Origin: Pseudomonas fluorescens
GTDB lineage: Bacteria > Pseudomonadota > Gammaproteobacteria > Pseudomonadales > Pseudomonadaceae
NCBI RefSeq assembly: GCF_019212185.1
Contig: NZ_CP078138.1
Coordinates: 1,656,501 to 1,720,500, forward strand
DNA length: 64,000 nucleotides
Reading direction: 5' to 3'
Of the stretch, positions 41,706-55,348 are shown in pieces; within the stretch, counting starts at the first letter, position 1, and each line of letters starts with the position of its first letter. The translations under genes were made by a program, and so were the position numbers. The notes under the pieces were generated by a model. It was not told the DNA's origin and ran no database searches. It saw only the letters and a program-made list of their open reading frames with translations.

Positions 41706-43661
41706 ATGAGTGCGGCTTCTCTGTATCCCGTTCGTCCCGAGGTTGCGGCCAACACGCTGACTGACGAGGCGACCTACAAAGCCATGTACCAGCAGTCGGT
41801 CGTCAACCCTGACGGCTTCTGGCGCGAGCAAGCCAAGCGCCTCGACTGGATCAAGCCTTTCACCACGGTGAAACAGACCTCTTTCGACGATCACCATGTC
41901 GACATCAAGTGGTTTGCCGATGGCACCCTGAACGTGTCCTACAACTGCCTCGACCGTCATCTGGCCGAGCGTGGCGATCAGGTCGCAATCATCTGGGAGG
42001 GTGACGATCCTTCCGAAAGCCGCAACATCACCTACCGCGAACTGCACGAACAAGTCTGCAAGTTCGCCAACGCCCTGCGTGGGCAAGACGTGCACCGCGG
42101 TGACGTGGTGACCATCTATATGCCAATGATCCCCGAAGCCGTGGTCGCCATGCTGGCGTGCACTCGGATCGGCGCGATTCACTCGGTGGTGTTCGGCGGC
42201 TTCTCGCCGGAAGCCCTGGCGGGCCGGATCATCGACTGCAAATCGAAAGTGGTGATTACTGCGGACGAAGGCCTACGCGCCGGCAAGAAAATTCCGCTCA
42301 AGGCCAACGTCGACGACGCTCTGACCAACCCTGAAACCAGCAGCATTCAGAAAGTCATCGTGTGCAAGCGCACCGGTGGCGACATCAAGTGGAACCAGCA
42401 TCGTGACATCTGGTTCGAGGATCTGATGAAAGTGGCGGGCACCGTCTGCGCACCGAAAGAAATGGGTGCTGAAGAAGCCCTGTTCATCCTCTATACCTCC
42501 GGCTCCACCGGCAAGCCCAAGGGCGTGCAGCACACCACCGGCGGCTACCTGCTTTATGCGTCGCTGACCCATGAGCGCGTGTTCGACTACCGTCCGGGCG
42601 AAATCTACTGGTGCACCGCCGACGTCGGCTGGGTCACCGGCCACACCTACATTGTCTACGGCCCTCTGGCTAATGGCGCGACCACTTTGCTGTTCGAAGG
42701 CGTGCCGAACTACCCTGATATCACTCGGGTGGCGAAGATCGTCGACAAGCACAAGGTCAATATCCTCTACACCGCACCGACCGCGATCCGCGCCATGATG
42801 GCGGCGGGCACCGCTGCCTGCGAGGGTGCCGACGGCAGCAGCCTGCGCCTGCTGGGCTCGGTGGGCGAGCCGATCAACCCGGAAGCCTGGGACTGGTACT
42901 ACAAGAACGTCGGTCAATCCCGTTGCCCGATCGTCGACACCTGGTGGCAGACCGAAACCGGCGCCACCCTGATGAGCCCGCTGCCTGGGGCTCACGCCCT
43001 GAAGCCAGGCTCGGCGGCGCGACCGTTCTTCGGTGTGGTGCCGGCGCTGGTGGACAACCTGGGCAACATCATCGAGGGCGCTGCCGAAGGCAACCTGGTG
43101 ATTCTCGACTCGTGGCCAGGCCAGGCGCGTACCCTGTACGGCGACCATGACCGCTTCGTCGACACCTACTTCAAGACCTTCCGCGGCATGTACTTCACGG
43201 GTGACGGCGCGCGTCGCGATGAAGACGGTTACTGGTGGATCACCGGGCGCGTGGACGACGTACTCAACGTTTCCGGGCACCGCATGGGCACCGCCGAGAT
43301 CGAAAGCGCGATGGTCGCGCACCCGAAAGTGGCCGAGGCCGCGGTGGTCGGTGTGCCGCACGACATCAAGGGGCAGGGCATCTACGTCTACGTCACCCTC
43401 AACGGCGGCGAAGAGCCGAACGAAGCCTTGCGCCTGGAACTGAAAAACTGGGTGCGTAAGGAGATCGGCCCGATTGCTTCACCGGACGTCATCCAATGGG
43501 CGCCGGGGCTGCCGAAAACCCGCTCGGGGAAAATCATGCGCCGGATCCTGCGCAAGATTGCCACCGCCGAGTACGACGGACTGGGCGACATTTCCACCCT
43601 GGCCGACCCGGGCGTGGTGCAACACCTGATCGACACCCACAAGACCATGAACGTCGCGTAA
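41706..43661 (+). CDS. acs: acetyl-CoA synthetase
   Basis: A protein of 651 residues, the usual Acs length. The ATP-binding loop is [17 protein letters not shown] at about residue 260, the core [16 protein letters not shown] and the domain-swing region [15 protein letters not shown] follow, and the C-terminal [10 protein letters not shown] has the lysine acetylated in other bacteria. It makes acetyl-CoA from acetate, CoA and ATP in the cytoplasm. It precedes the aot locus as I recall for P. aeruginosa. An AAAAACAA motif 24 bases before the start may be an Hfq/Crc site. Confidence 0.96.
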   Translation: MSAASLYPVRPEVAANTLTDEATYKAMYQQSVVNPDGFWREQAKRLDWIKPFTTVKQTSFDDHHVDIKWFADGTLNVSYNCLDRHLAERGDQVAIIWEGDDPSESRNITYRELHEQVCKFANALRGQDVHRGDVVTIYMPMIPEAVVAMLACTRIGAIHSVVFGGFSPEALAGRIIDCKSKVVITADEGLRAGKKIPLKANVDDALTNPETSSIQKVIVCKRTGGDIKWNQHRDIWFEDLMKVAGTVCAPKEMGAEEALFILYTSGSTGKPKGVQHTTGGYLLYASLTHERVFDYRPGEIYWCTADVGWVTGHTYIVYGPLANGATTLLFEGVPNYPDITRVAKIVDKHKVNILYTAPTAIRAMMAAGTAACEGADGSSLRLLGSVGEPINPEAWDWYYKNVGQSRCPIVDTWWQTETGATLMSPLPGAHALKPGSAARPFFGVVPALVDNLGNIIEGAAEGNLVILDSWPGQARTLYGDHDRFVDTYFKTFRGMYFTGDGARRDEDGYWWITGRVDDVLNVSGHRMGTAEIESAMVAHPKVAEAAVVGVPHDIKGQGIYVYVTLNGGEEPNEALRLELKNWVRKEIGPIASPDVIQWAPGLPKTRSGKIMRRILRKIATAEYDGLGDISTLADPGVVQHLIDTHKTMNVA

Positions 43662-43681
43662 ACCACGTTCTTGAGCCTTCG

Positions 43682-43717
43682 AGCCCCGCCAGGTCTGGTA
43701 CCTGGCGGGGCTTTTTT
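43682..43717 (+). terminator. terminator of acs
   Basis: AGCCCCGCCAGGT and its complement form a 13-pair stem with a 5-base loop, then six T. It is 20 bases past the acs stop: a strong Rho-independent terminator. Confidence 0.93.
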
Positions 43718-44227
43718 GTGGCCTTCGAAAAAGATGACACAGGCACTGTCGAGCGAATAAATATCGATGTGAGTGTAGGACGTTTCTCTGCGTTACCGTC
43801 GCGCCAAATTGTGTAACCGTGCGCGTCAATTCGGGGCAATGGGAAACGTAAGGCCCCATTTTAGAGCCTTGATTGGCCGTATGAAAAATATGACATTACG
43901 CTGCGCTTGCCGGATTAGAAGGGTTTGCCAATAATAGGCCCGCTATTTGCAGCATAGATCGGTTCTACGTCTTTTGCTCTTGCATGAATTTCAAGGGCTG
44001 TCAATGTGCTCTAACGGCTTTCTCGGCGCATCTGTAACTAGTTGTCGCATTGAAGAAATATCGGCTTGGGGCCTGTCGTTAGAATGCCGATCACTCGCTC
44101 GTCGTTGTCCGTGTTGAATTCAGCGCCGGGCAAGCAGGACGCAGCAACGCTATTTTCGTTTAACCCATTCGCATATTGGGCTGATGCTCACTCTGCCGTT
44201 TTCGCCCTTTACCGATGGAGTCCCAAG
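43718..44227. other. aotJ promoter region without a gene
   Basis: The 510 bases between the acs terminator and aotJ contain no credible gene. Before the ArgR-type sites (44043-44079) the region is AT-rich, with no convincing TTGACA-TATAAT pair. The leader to the aotJ ATG is about 150 bases. Confidence 0.5.
44043..44079 (+). promoter_or_regulatory. candidate ArgR sites upstream of aotJ
   Basis: TGTCGC at 44043-44048 is followed after 8 bases by AA (44057-44058), which fits the pseudomonad ArgR consensus TGTCGC-N8-AA as I recall it. A second half-match TGTCGT begins at 44074, 31 bases on. ArgR is encoded at the end of this same operon. Confidence 0.6.
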
Positions 44228-45001
44228 ATGAAGAAACTCGTGCTGCTTGGCGCCCTGGCACTGTCCGTGCTGTCCATGCCAACTTTCGCCGATGAAAAGC
44301 CTCTGAAAATTGGTATCGAGGCGGCTTACCCTCCATTCGCATCCAAGGCGCCGGATGGCAGCATCGTTGGCTTCGACTACGACATCGGCAACGCCCTGTG
44401 CGAACAGATGAAGGTCAAGTGCGTGTGGGTGGAGCAGGAATTCGACGGTCTGATCCCTGCGCTCAAGGTGCGCAAGATCGACGCCATTCTGTCGTCCATG
44501 TCGATCACTGATGATCGCAAGAAGTCCGTGGACTTCACCAACAAGTACTACAACACCCCGGCTCGCCTGGTCATGAAAGCAGGCACCCAGGTCAGCGACG
44601 GCCTGGCCGAGCTCAAGGGCAAGAACATTGGCGTGCAACGTGGCTCGATCCACGAGCGTTTCGCCCGTGAAGTCCTGGCCCCGCTGGGCGCTGAAATCAA
44701 GCCGTACGGCTCGCAGAACGAAATCTACCTGGACGTGGCCGCCGGTCGCCTCGACGGCACCGTGGCAGACGCTACCCTGTTGAATGACGGCTTCCTGAAA
44801 ACCGACGCCGGCAAGGGCTTCGCGTTTGTCGGTCCGGCGTTCACCGACGTCAAATACTTCGGTGACGGCGTGGGTATCGCAGTCCGCAAGGGTGACGCGC
44901 TGAAAGAGCAGATCAATACCGCGATCACGGCCATTCGCGAGAACGGCAAGTACAAGCAAATCCAGGACAAGTACTTCGACTTCGACATTTACGGCCAGTA
45001 A
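44228..45001 (+). CDS. aotJ: arginine/ornithine-binding periplasmic protein
   Basis: A protein of 257 residues. A signal peptide ([19 protein letters not shown]) is followed by the family 3 solute-binding fold: [20 protein letters not shown], then [14 protein letters not shown] and [14 protein letters not shown], then [19 protein letters not shown]. It captures arginine or ornithine for the AotQMP permease. GGAG lies 8 bases before the ATG. ArgR-type sites lie upstream and an attenuator-like hairpin follows its stop. Confidence 0.93.
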   Translation: MKKLVLLGALALSVLSMPTFADEKPLKIGIEAAYPPFASKAPDGSIVGFDYDIGNALCEQMKVKCVWVEQEFDGLIPALKVRKIDAILSSMSITDDRKKSVDFTNKYYNTPARLVMKAGTQVSDGLAELKGKNIGVQRGSIHERFAREVLAPLGAEIKPYGSQNEIYLDVAAGRLDGTVADATLLNDGFLKTDAGKGFAFVGPAFTDVKYFGDGVGIAVRKGDALKEQINTAITAIRENGKYKQIQDKYFDFDIYGQ

Positions 45002-45020
45002 ACGTCGCAGCGTAAGTCCG

Positions 45021-45064
45021 AAATGGCGCAAGCAACAGAATCTCTGCGGTTTGCGCCATTTTTT
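45021..45064 (+). terminator. attenuator-like hairpin between aotJ and aotQ
   Basis: AAATGGCGCAA (45021-45031) pairs with TTGCGCCATTT (45051-45061), followed by more T. It lies 19 bases past the aotJ stop and may end most transcripts so that the binding protein outnumbers the permease. Confidence 0.7.
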
Positions 45065-45090
45065 CATCCCAATTTTCGAGGACCTGAATC

Positions 45091-45780
45091 ATGTTGAAAG
45101 GCTACGGGGCTGTCATCCTCGATGGCGCATGGCTGACGCTGCAACTCGCCTTGTCGTCCATGGCCTTGGCCATTGTTCTGGGTCTGATCGGGGTCGCGTT
45201 GCGCCTGTCGCCGATTCGCTGGCTGGCCTGGCTCGGCGACCTGTATTCCACGGTGATCCGCGGGATTCCCGATCTGGTACTGATCCTGCTGATTTTCTAT
45301 GGCGGTCAGGACCTGCTCAACCGGGTGGCGCCTTTGCTCGGTTATGACGACTACATCGACCTGAATCCGCTGGCGGCCGGTATCGGCACCCTGGGCTTCA
45401 TCTTCGGCGCCTACCTGTCGGAAACCTTCCGCGGGGCGTTCATGGCAATTCCCAAAGGCCAGGCGGAAGCCGGTATGGCGTACGGCATGAGCAGCTTCCA
45501 GGTGTTCTTCCGGGTCATGGTGCCGCAGATGATTCGCCTGGCGATTCCCGGCTTCACCAACAACTGGCTGGTGTTGACCAAGGCGACCGCACTGATTTCG
45601 GTGGTCGGCCTGCAAGACATGATGTTCAAGGCCAAGCAGGCGGCAGACGCCACTCGCGAGCCTTTCACCTTCTTCCTTGCAGTGGCGGCAATGTACCTGG
45701 TGATCACCAGTGTCTCCTTGCTGGCATTGCGTCACCTTGAGAAGCGCTACTCGGTAGGCGTAAGGGCGGCTGATCTATGA
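45091..45780 (+). CDS. aotQ: arginine/ornithine ABC transporter permease AotQ
   Basis: A protein of 229 residues with about five hydrophobic helices. The opening MLKGYGAVILDGAWLTLQLA, the DLYSTVIRGIPDLVLIL region and the cytoplasmic loop GQAEAGMAYGMSSFQVFFRV match the EAA loop of HisQ/GlnP permeases. It forms the membrane channel with AotM. It overlaps aotM by four bases. Confidence 0.92.
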   Translation: MLKGYGAVILDGAWLTLQLALSSMALAIVLGLIGVALRLSPIRWLAWLGDLYSTVIRGIPDLVLILLIFYGGQDLLNRVAPLLGYDDYIDLNPLAAGIGTLGFIFGAYLSETFRGAFMAIPKGQAEAGMAYGMSSFQVFFRVMVPQMIRLAIPGFTNNWLVLTKATALISVVGLQDMMFKAKQAADATREPFTFFLAVAAMYLVITSVSLLALRHLEKRYSVGVRAADL

Positions 45781-46475
45781 TCTTCGACTACAACGTCATC
45801 TGGGAGGCACTGCCGTTGTACCTCGGCGGCCTGCTGACCACTCTGAAATTGCTCGCGTTGTCGCTGTTCTTCGGCCTGCTGTGTGCCTTGCCCCTGGGCT
45901 TGATGCGCGTATCGAAGAACTCGATCGTCAATGGGGCCGCCTGGCTCTACACCTACGTGATCCGTGGCACTCCGATGCTGGTGCAACTGTTCCTGATCTA
46001 CTACGGTCTGGCCCAGTTCGAGGCGGTGCGCGAGAGCTTCCTCTGGCCATGGCTGTCCAGCGCAACCTTCTGTGCGTGCCTGGCCTTCGCCATCAACACC
46101 AGTGCCTACACCGCTGAAATCATCGCCGGCAGCCTGCGGGCCACGCCCAACGGTGAAATCGAAGCAGCCAAGGCGGTCGGCATGTCGCGCTTCAAGATGT
46201 ACAAGCGCATCCTGCTGCCATCGGCCCTGCGCCGGGCCCTGCCGCAGTACAGCAACGAAGTGATCATGATGCTGCAGACCACCAGCCTGGCCTCCATCGT
46301 GACCCTGATCGATATCACCGGTGCCGCACGGACCGTGAATGCCCAGTACTACTTGCCGTTCGAGGCCTACATTACCGCTGGCGTGTTCTACCTGTGCTTG
46401 ACCTTCATTCTCGTGCGCCTGTTCAAGATGGCCGAGCGCCGCTGGCTGGGTTACCTGGCCCCGCGGAAGCACTGA
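45777..46475 (+). CDS. aotM: arginine/ornithine ABC transporter permease AotM
   Basis: A protein of 232 residues, paralogous to AotQ. MIFDYNVIWEALPLYLGGLL begins it. VIRGTPMLVQLFLIYYGLA and the EAA loop GEIEAAKAVGMSRFKMYKRI are clear, and about five helices are present. It overlaps aotQ by four bases and is followed by aotO after one base, so the genes are one operon. Confidence 0.92.
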   Translation: MIFDYNVIWEALPLYLGGLLTTLKLLALSLFFGLLCALPLGLMRVSKNSIVNGAAWLYTYVIRGTPMLVQLFLIYYGLAQFEAVRESFLWPWLSSATFCACLAFAINTSAYTAEIIAGSLRATPNGEIEAAKAVGMSRFKMYKRILLPSALRRALPQYSNEVIMMLQTTSLASIVTLIDITGAARTVNAQYYLPFEAYITAGVFYLCLTFILVRLFKMAERRWLGYLAPRKH

Positions 46476-46476
46476 T

Positions 46477-47589
46477 ATGGAACGTATCGATCATCAGTTG
46501 CCGTGGAATCATCTGGGCAGCGAGCGGCAGATTTCGGTGTTCCGTTTCGGCAGTGGCGAGCGCAAGGCCTATATCCAGGCCAGCCTGCACGCCGACGAAT
46601 TGCCGGGGATGCGCACCGCCTGGGAGTTGAAAAAACGTCTGGCCGAATTGGAAGCCCAGGGCGCCCTGAACGGTGTGATCGAACTGGTGCCGGTGGCCAA
46701 TCCGCTGGGTCTGGGGCAGCTGCTGCAAGGCAGTCACCAGGGGCGTTTCGAGGCAGGCAGCGGGAAGAATTTCAACCGCGACTTCGTTGAATTGAGCGCG
46801 CCGGTGGCGGCGCAGTTGGAAGGGCGCCTGGGAGATGATCCTCACGCCAATATCCAGTTGATCCGCCAGGCCATGAGCGATGTGCTCGCCAATTTGCCAC
46901 CGGCCCGCAGCCAGTTGCAGGGCATGCAGCGCATCCTCCTCAGCCACGCCTGCACCGCCGATGTGGTGCTGGACCTGCACTGCGACGCTGAAGCCGCGCT
47001 GCATATGTACGCCTTGCCGCAGCATTGGCCGCAGTGGCGTTCGCTGGCGGCGCACCTGGATGTGCGTGTCGGCTTGCTGGCCGAAGATTCCGGCGGCAGC
47101 TCCTTCGACGAGGCCTGCTCGCTGCCCTGGCTGCGCCTGTCGCGACAGTTTCCCGAGGCGCAGATCCCGCTGGCGTGCCTGGCGACCACCATTGAACTGG
47201 GTGGCCAGGCTGACACCGGTCGCCCGCAAGCCGAGGCGCATGCCGAGGGCATCCTGGCGTTCCTCGCTGAACAGGGATTGATCAGCGGTCAGTGGCCGGC
47301 GCCGGAGCGCGAGGCCTGCGAGGGCCTGCCATTCGAAGGCACCGAGTTGCTGTTTGCGCCCCATCCGGGGGTCGTCAGTTTCTTGCGTGAGCCTGGCGAG
47401 TGGGTGGAAGCCGGTGACGAGATTTTTGAAGTGATTGATCCATTGGCTGATCGGGTCAGCACCGTGTGTGCTGGTACGGCCGGCGTGCTGTTTGCCGTGG
47501 AACGGCTGCGGTATGCCCAACCCGGTTTCTGGCTGGCCAAGGTGGCGGGGCGCGAAGCGCTGCGTCACGGGCGCTTGCTCAACGACTGA
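46477..47589 (+). CDS. aotO: AotO, succinylglutamate desuccinylase/aspartoacylase-family protein
   Basis: A protein of 370 residues. Zinc-binding motifs of the M14/aspartoacylase fold are visible: QASLHADELPGMRTAW with the H-x2-E site and VLDLHCDAEAALHMY with the third ligand. It is longer than plain AruE. It lies between the permease and ATPase genes in the aot operon. In P. aeruginosa AotO is not needed for transport in my recollection, so its reaction, perhaps on an acylated arginine or dipeptide, is open. It follows aotM with a one-base gap. Confidence 0.85.
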   Translation: MERIDHQLPWNHLGSERQISVFRFGSGERKAYIQASLHADELPGMRTAWELKKRLAELEAQGALNGVIELVPVANPLGLGQLLQGSHQGRFEAGSGKNFNRDFVELSAPVAAQLEGRLGDDPHANIQLIRQAMSDVLANLPPARSQLQGMQRILLSHACTADVVLDLHCDAEAALHMYALPQHWPQWRSLAAHLDVRVGLLAEDSGGSSFDEACSLPWLRLSRQFPEAQIPLACLATTIELGGQADTGRPQAEAHAEGILAFLAEQGLISGQWPAPEREACEGLPFEGTELLFAPHPGVVSFLREPGEWVEAGDEIFEVIDPLADRVSTVCAGTAGVLFAVERLRYAQPGFWLAKVAGREALRHGRLLND

Positions 47590-47612
47590 CTGTTTTTGTG
47601 AGAACCGACAGC

Positions 47613-48377
47613 ATGTACAAACTTGAAGTCCAAGACCTGCATAAACGCTATGGCAGTCACGAAGTGCTCAAGGGTGTGTCCCTGAAGGCAGCGGCAGGCG
47701 ATGTGATCAGCATCATCGGCTCCAGTGGCTCCGGCAAAAGTACTTTCCTGCGTTGCATCAACCTGCTGGAGCAGCCGCACGCCGGCAAGATCCTGCTCAA
47801 CAACGAAGAGTTGAAGCTGGTGGCCAACAAGGACGGCGCGATGAAGGCCGCCGACCCGAAACAGCTGCAACGCATGCGTTCGCGCCTGTCGATGGTGTTC
47901 CAGCATTTCAATCTGTGGTCGCACATGACCGCCATGGAAAACATCATGGAAGCGCCGGTGCATGTGCTTGGCATGTCCAAGGCCGACGCCCGCGAGAAGG
48001 CCGAGATGTACCTGGCCAAGGTCGGCGTAGCCCATCGCAAGGACGCCTACCCGGGGCACATGTCCGGTGGCGAGCAACAGCGCGTGGCGATCGCCCGGGC
48101 GCTGGCGATGGAGCCTGAGGTCATGCTGTTTGACGAGCCGACTTCGGCACTCGATCCGGAGCTGGTAGGTGATGTGCTCAAGGTCATGCAGTCCCTTGCC
48201 CAGGAAGGCCGGACCATGGTTGTGGTGACCCACGAGATGGGCTTCGCCCGTGAAGTGTCGAACCAGTTGGTGTTTCTGCACAAAGGCCTGGTCGAAGAAA
48301 GCGGCAACCCGCGCGAAGTGCTGGTCAATCCGCAGTCCGAGCGCTTGCAGCAGTTCCTTTCGGGCAGCTTGAAGTAA
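47613..48377 (+). CDS. aotP: arginine/ornithine ABC transporter ATPase AotP
   Basis: A protein of 254 residues. Walker A is IIGSSGSGKSTFLRC, the Q loop is MVFQHFNLWSHM, the signature is HMSGGEQQRVAIARALA, and Walker B is VMLFDEPTSALD with the H loop VVVTHEMGFAREV. This is the canonical polar amino acid ATPase that energises AotQM. The ATG at 47613 begins MYKLEVQDLHKRYG; longer in-frame starts overlap aotO. It is followed by a REP pair and argR. Confidence 0.94.
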   Translation: MYKLEVQDLHKRYGSHEVLKGVSLKAAAGDVISIIGSSGSGKSTFLRCINLLEQPHAGKILLNNEELKLVANKDGAMKAADPKQLQRMRSRLSMVFQHFNLWSHMTAMENIMEAPVHVLGMSKADAREKAEMYLAKVGVAHRKDAYPGHMSGGEQQRVAIARALAMEPEVMLFDEPTSALDPELVGDVLKVMQSLAQEGRTMVVVTHEMGFAREVSNQLVFLHKGLVEESGNPREVLVNPQSERLQQFLSGSLK

Positions 48378-48442
48378 TCAGGACTGCCGTTGTGCACCGA
48401 GATAGTGCATGCTTCGCAACCTAAAGGTCGGCCCCGATTGAC

Positions 48443-48531
48443 TGTGGGAGCTGGCCTGCCAGCGATAGCGGTGAACCAGTTTGCATCTCTGGTACAGATA
48501 TACCGCCATCGCTGGCAGGCCAGCTCCCACA
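48443..48531. repeat. inverted pair of REP elements
   Basis: TGTGGGAGCTGGCCTGCCAG (48443 on) recurs inverted at the end of the interval (CTGGCAGGCCAGCTCCCACA, 48512-48531), around a central loop of about 30 bases. It lies between aotP and argR and could separate the two transcripts. Confidence 0.88.
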
Positions 48532-48631
48532 TTGATCTCCGGGATCCGTGCCGGTTTCGGGAATTGCGTTCATTTACGGGCTAGCATTGGCCCATGCCTT
48601 CATCACCGTTCTTCGTTTCGGATTGCCCGCC

Positions 48632-49612
48632 ATGACTGCCCATCGAATTGGTTTCCTGATTTGGCCCAGCACTAAAGCCTTGACGCTGGCGCTGGCCGAG
48701 GAGGCCTTGCGTGTTGCCCAGCGCGTGCATCCGGAAGTTGTCTACGAGCTGACATTTCTGCAGGCCGAGCCGCCGGCCGAGGGCGCCTGGCAATTGCCGG
48801 GCGAAGCCTGGAGCGGAAAACTGGAAAACTTCCAGAAGCTGTTCCTGCTGGCTGACGAGCCACCCGCCGCCATGGCGCCGCCCCTGAGCAGTGCGCTCAA
48901 GCAATTGGTGCGTGCCGGTTGTGTGATTGGCGGTCTGTCGGCCGGCGTCTATCCGCTGGCGCAACTGGGCTTGCTCGACGGTTACCGGGCTGCGGTGCAT
49001 TGGCGCTGGCAGGATGACTTCGCCGAGCGCTTTCCCAAGGTCATCGCCACCAGTCACCTGTTCGATTGGGATCGCGATCGCCTGAGCGCCTGTGGCGGCA
49101 TGTCCGTCCTGGATCTGCTGCTGGCGGTATTGGCCCGTGATCACGGTGCCGAGTTGGCGGGGGCGGTTTCCGAAGAATTGGTGGTGGAGCGCATCCGCGA
49201 GGGGGGCGAGCGTCAGCGCATTCCATTGCAGAACCGCCTGGGCTCGAGTCATCCCAAGCTGACTCAGGCAGTGCTGTTGATGGAAGCCAACATCGAAGAG
49301 CCGCTGACCACCGACGAAATCGCCCAGCATGTCTGCGTTTCGCGCCGACAGTTGGAGCGGATTTTCAAGCAGTACCTCAATCGCGTGCCGAGCCAGTATT
49401 ACCTGGAACTGCGTTTGAACAAGGCGCGGCAGATGTTGATGCAAACCAGTAAGTCGATTATCCAGATCGGTTTGTCCTGCGGTTTCTCCTCCGGTCCGCA
49501 CTTCTCCAGCGCTTATCGCAACTTCTTCGGCGCCACGCCACGGGAAGATCGCAATCAGCGGCGCAGCAGCAGCCCGTTCGAGCTGTCATCGGTGCCTTCG
49601 GAGCGCGGCTGA
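48632..49612 (+). CDS. argR: arginine-responsive AraC-family regulator ArgR
   Basis: A protein of 326 residues. The N-terminal two thirds are a GATase1-like fold (HRIGFLIWPSTKALTLALAE, and GCVIGGLSAGVYPLAQLG). The C-terminal AraC helix-turn-helix pair is LTTDEIAQHVCVSRRQLERI then RLNKARQMLMQTSKSIIQIG. It activates aot and aru genes in response to arginine and represses arginine synthesis in pseudomonads. The ATG at 48632 is a better start than 48548, which lies in a low-information stretch just past the REP pair. Confidence 0.93.
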   Translation: MTAHRIGFLIWPSTKALTLALAEEALRVAQRVHPEVVYELTFLQAEPPAEGAWQLPGEAWSGKLENFQKLFLLADEPPAAMAPPLSSALKQLVRAGCVIGGLSAGVYPLAQLGLLDGYRAAVHWRWQDDFAERFPKVIATSHLFDWDRDRLSACGGMSVLDLLLAVLARDHGAELAGAVSEELVVERIREGGERQRIPLQNRLGSSHPKLTQAVLLMEANIEEPLTTDEIAQHVCVSRRQLERIFKQYLNRVPSQYYLELRLNKARQMLMQTSKSIIQIGLSCGFSSGPHFSSAYRNFFGATPREDRNQRRSSSPFELSSVPSERG

Positions 49613-49631
49613 CGCACTCCGAAAGACGGTA

Positions 49632-50039
49632 TTACTCCTCGGTCTCCGAGTCTTCCGACGTTGATACCTCGATCTCGGTACGATTGATCACCGCATCGAC
49701 GCCAAAATCTGTTCGGTTCGCGCCGAAGTAGGCGATCAGTCGTTGCACGCTGTCTTCGGACAGCGGATTGCCGCGCAGGTTGATCCTTCCCGCACACGCC
49801 ATCGACAGTTCGAAAATATCGCTGGGGATATGGCTGATTGCGTTATCGCTGAGGTCGGCTAGGTCAAGGTTCTTCAGTTGCAGCAGGCCGGGCGGCAACT
49901 CAGTGATGCCGGTGCTGTCCAGCAGCACCGATAACTCGTTCATCTGGCTGATGTCGGGTGCGCGCCCCAAGGGGTTATCGCTCGAGTCCAGGGCATTGAT
50001 GTGTTCAGGTTTTGCCCGGCCCCCCTCCTGACGTTGCAT
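49632..50039 (-). pseudogene. fragment of an LRR/NEL-type effector gene
   Basis: A reading frame of 135 residues, MQRQEGG from 50039, with GAGGCGG upstream. It contains leucine-rich repeats: SSDNPLGRAPDISQMNELSV, then LLDSTGITELPPGLLQLKNL, then DLADLSDNAISHIPSDIFEL, and ends acidic with STSEDSETEE. This matches the central LRR part of large NEL-domain or dermonecrotic-toxin-like proteins of fluorescens pseudomonads, as recalled. Both the long N-terminal domain and the C-terminal NEL ligase domain are absent, so this is most likely a remnant. It lies between convergent argR and divergent aruC. Confidence 0.6.
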
Positions 50040-50113
50040 AATTACCGCCTCTGGCGAATCGCCATATATCAGATTCCTGCACGACTGCCGCAAAACCCCT
50101 GCAGGCAGTTTAA

Positions 50114-51502
<1,389 letters not shown>

Positions 51503-51510
51503 TAGACCTT

Positions 51511-51535
51511 TCGGCGCCCGAATGTCGGGCGCCGA
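51511..51535. other. hairpin between aruC and aruF
   Basis: TCGGCGCCCGA/TCGGGCGCCGA, 11-base arms with a 3-base loop, 8 bases past the aruC stop. No T tract. It may stabilise or partly terminate the aruC part of the transcript. Confidence 0.7.
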
Positions 51536-51639
51536 TGCAAATTTCCACGCCGGATGGCTTCTCTGTGCAGGCTCACCCCCGCACAGGCCAAAGCAGCCGG
51601 CGATTTTCCTCAAAGAGTTGATAAAAAAGGAGTGACACC

Positions 51640-52659
51640 ATGCTGGTGATGCGCCCCGCGCAAATGGCTGATCTGGGCGAGGTACAACGCCTGGCTGCGG
51701 ACAGCCCGATTGGTGTCACTTCCCTGCCGGATGACGTTGAGCGCCTGAGCGACAAGATTGCCGCGAGCGAAGCGTCCTTCGCCGCCGAAGTCAGTTTCAA
51801 CGGCGAAGAGAGCTACTTCTTCGTCCTCGAAGACACTGCCACCGGCAAGCTGGTGGGCTGCTCGGCTATTGTCGCCTCGGCCGGTTACTCCGAGCCTTTC
51901 TACAGCTTTCGTAATGAAACCTTCGTGCACGCGTCCCGCGAGCTGAAGATTCATAACAAGATCCACGTACTCTCGCAGTGCCACGACCTGACGGGTAACA
52001 GTCTGCTGACCAGCTTCTACGTGCTGCCGGAACTGGTGGGCTCGGCCTGGTCGGAGCTCAACTCCCGTGGACGCCTGCTCTTCGTGGCCAGCCATCCGGA
52101 ACGTTTCGCCGATTCGGTGGTGACCGAAATCGTCGGCTACAGCGATGAGCACGGCGACTCGCCATTCTGGGATGCCATTGGCCGCAACTTCTTCGACCTC
52201 AACTACGCCGAAGCCGAGCGTCTGTGCGGGCTCAAGAGCCGTACGTTCCTGGCCGAGCTGATGCCGCATTACCCGATCTACGTGCCACTGCTGCCGGACT
52301 CCGCGCAGGAGGCGATGGGTCAGGTGCACCCGCGTGCGCAGATCACCTTCGACATCCTGATGCGCGAAGGTTTCGAGACCGATCATTACATCGACATCTT
52401 CGACGGTGGCCCGACCCTGCATGCACGGGTCTCGGGCATCCGTTCGATTGCCCAGAGTCGCGTGGTGCCGGTGAAGATCGGTGAGCCGGTCAAAGGGGCG
52501 GGGCGTCAGTACCTGGTGGCCAATGCCCAGTTGCAGGATTACCGCGCCGTCATGCTTGAGCTGGACTACGCGCCAGGCAAGCCCGTCGTGCTGGATCTGG
52601 AAGCTGCCGAGGCCCTGGGTGTCGGCGAGGGTGCCAGCGTGCGCCTGGTAGCGGTTTAA
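51640..52659 (+). CDS. aruF: arginine/ornithine succinyltransferase alpha subunit AruF
   Basis: A protein of 339 residues of the AstA fold. MLVMRPAQMADLGEVQRLAA opens the acyltransferase domain, followed by EPFYSFRNETFVHASRELKI and TSFYVLPELVGSAWSELNSR, then the shared GDSPFWDAIGRNFFDLNYAE. With AruG it transfers succinyl from succinyl-CoA to arginine, the first AST step. It is parallel to AruG (same length and motifs), which indicates gene duplication. It follows aruC by 137 bases. Confidence 0.93.
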   Translation: MLVMRPAQMADLGEVQRLAADSPIGVTSLPDDVERLSDKIAASEASFAAEVSFNGEESYFFVLEDTATGKLVGCSAIVASAGYSEPFYSFRNETFVHASRELKIHNKIHVLSQCHDLTGNSLLTSFYVLPELVGSAWSELNSRGRLLFVASHPERFADSVVTEIVGYSDEHGDSPFWDAIGRNFFDLNYAEAERLCGLKSRTFLAELMPHYPIYVPLLPDSAQEAMGQVHPRAQITFDILMREGFETDHYIDIFDGGPTLHARVSGIRSIAQSRVVPVKIGEPVKGAGRQYLVANAQLQDYRAVMLELDYAPGKPVVLDLEAAEALGVGEGASVRLVAV

Positions 52660-52696
52660 CGCTTGAACGCCGCAAGGCAATAGAGCAGCGAGTTTT

Positions 52697-52722
52697 ACGG
52701 GAGGTCGTCAGCGACCGCCCGT
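52697..52722. other. imperfect hairpin before aruG
   Basis: ACGGGAGGTCG and CGACCGCCCGT pair with one mismatch around TCAG. It lies just upstream of the GAGGAG ribosome site of aruG and might affect its translation. Confidence 0.5.
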
Positions 52723-52735
52723 TTGAGGAGATAGC

Positions 52736-55227
<2,492 letters not shown>

Positions 55228-55252
55228 TGCCCATCGCCGGCAAGCTGACTCC

Positions 55253-55280
55253 TTGTGGGAGCTGGCTTGCAGGCGATCAG
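55253..55280. repeat. REP-like half element between aruD and aruB
   Basis: TTGTGGGAGCTGGCTTGCAG at 55253 and the GGCGAT that follows are one REP-type arm of the GTGGGAGCTGGC class, without a clear partner. It lies inside the aru operon, 70 bases before aruB. Confidence 0.65.
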
Positions 55281-55348
55281 CCGCACCGCGGCCGCCAATG
55301 CCTTGTTATTGAAGCCTATAAAAACCAGATTCTCGTGGAGCCTCGCTA

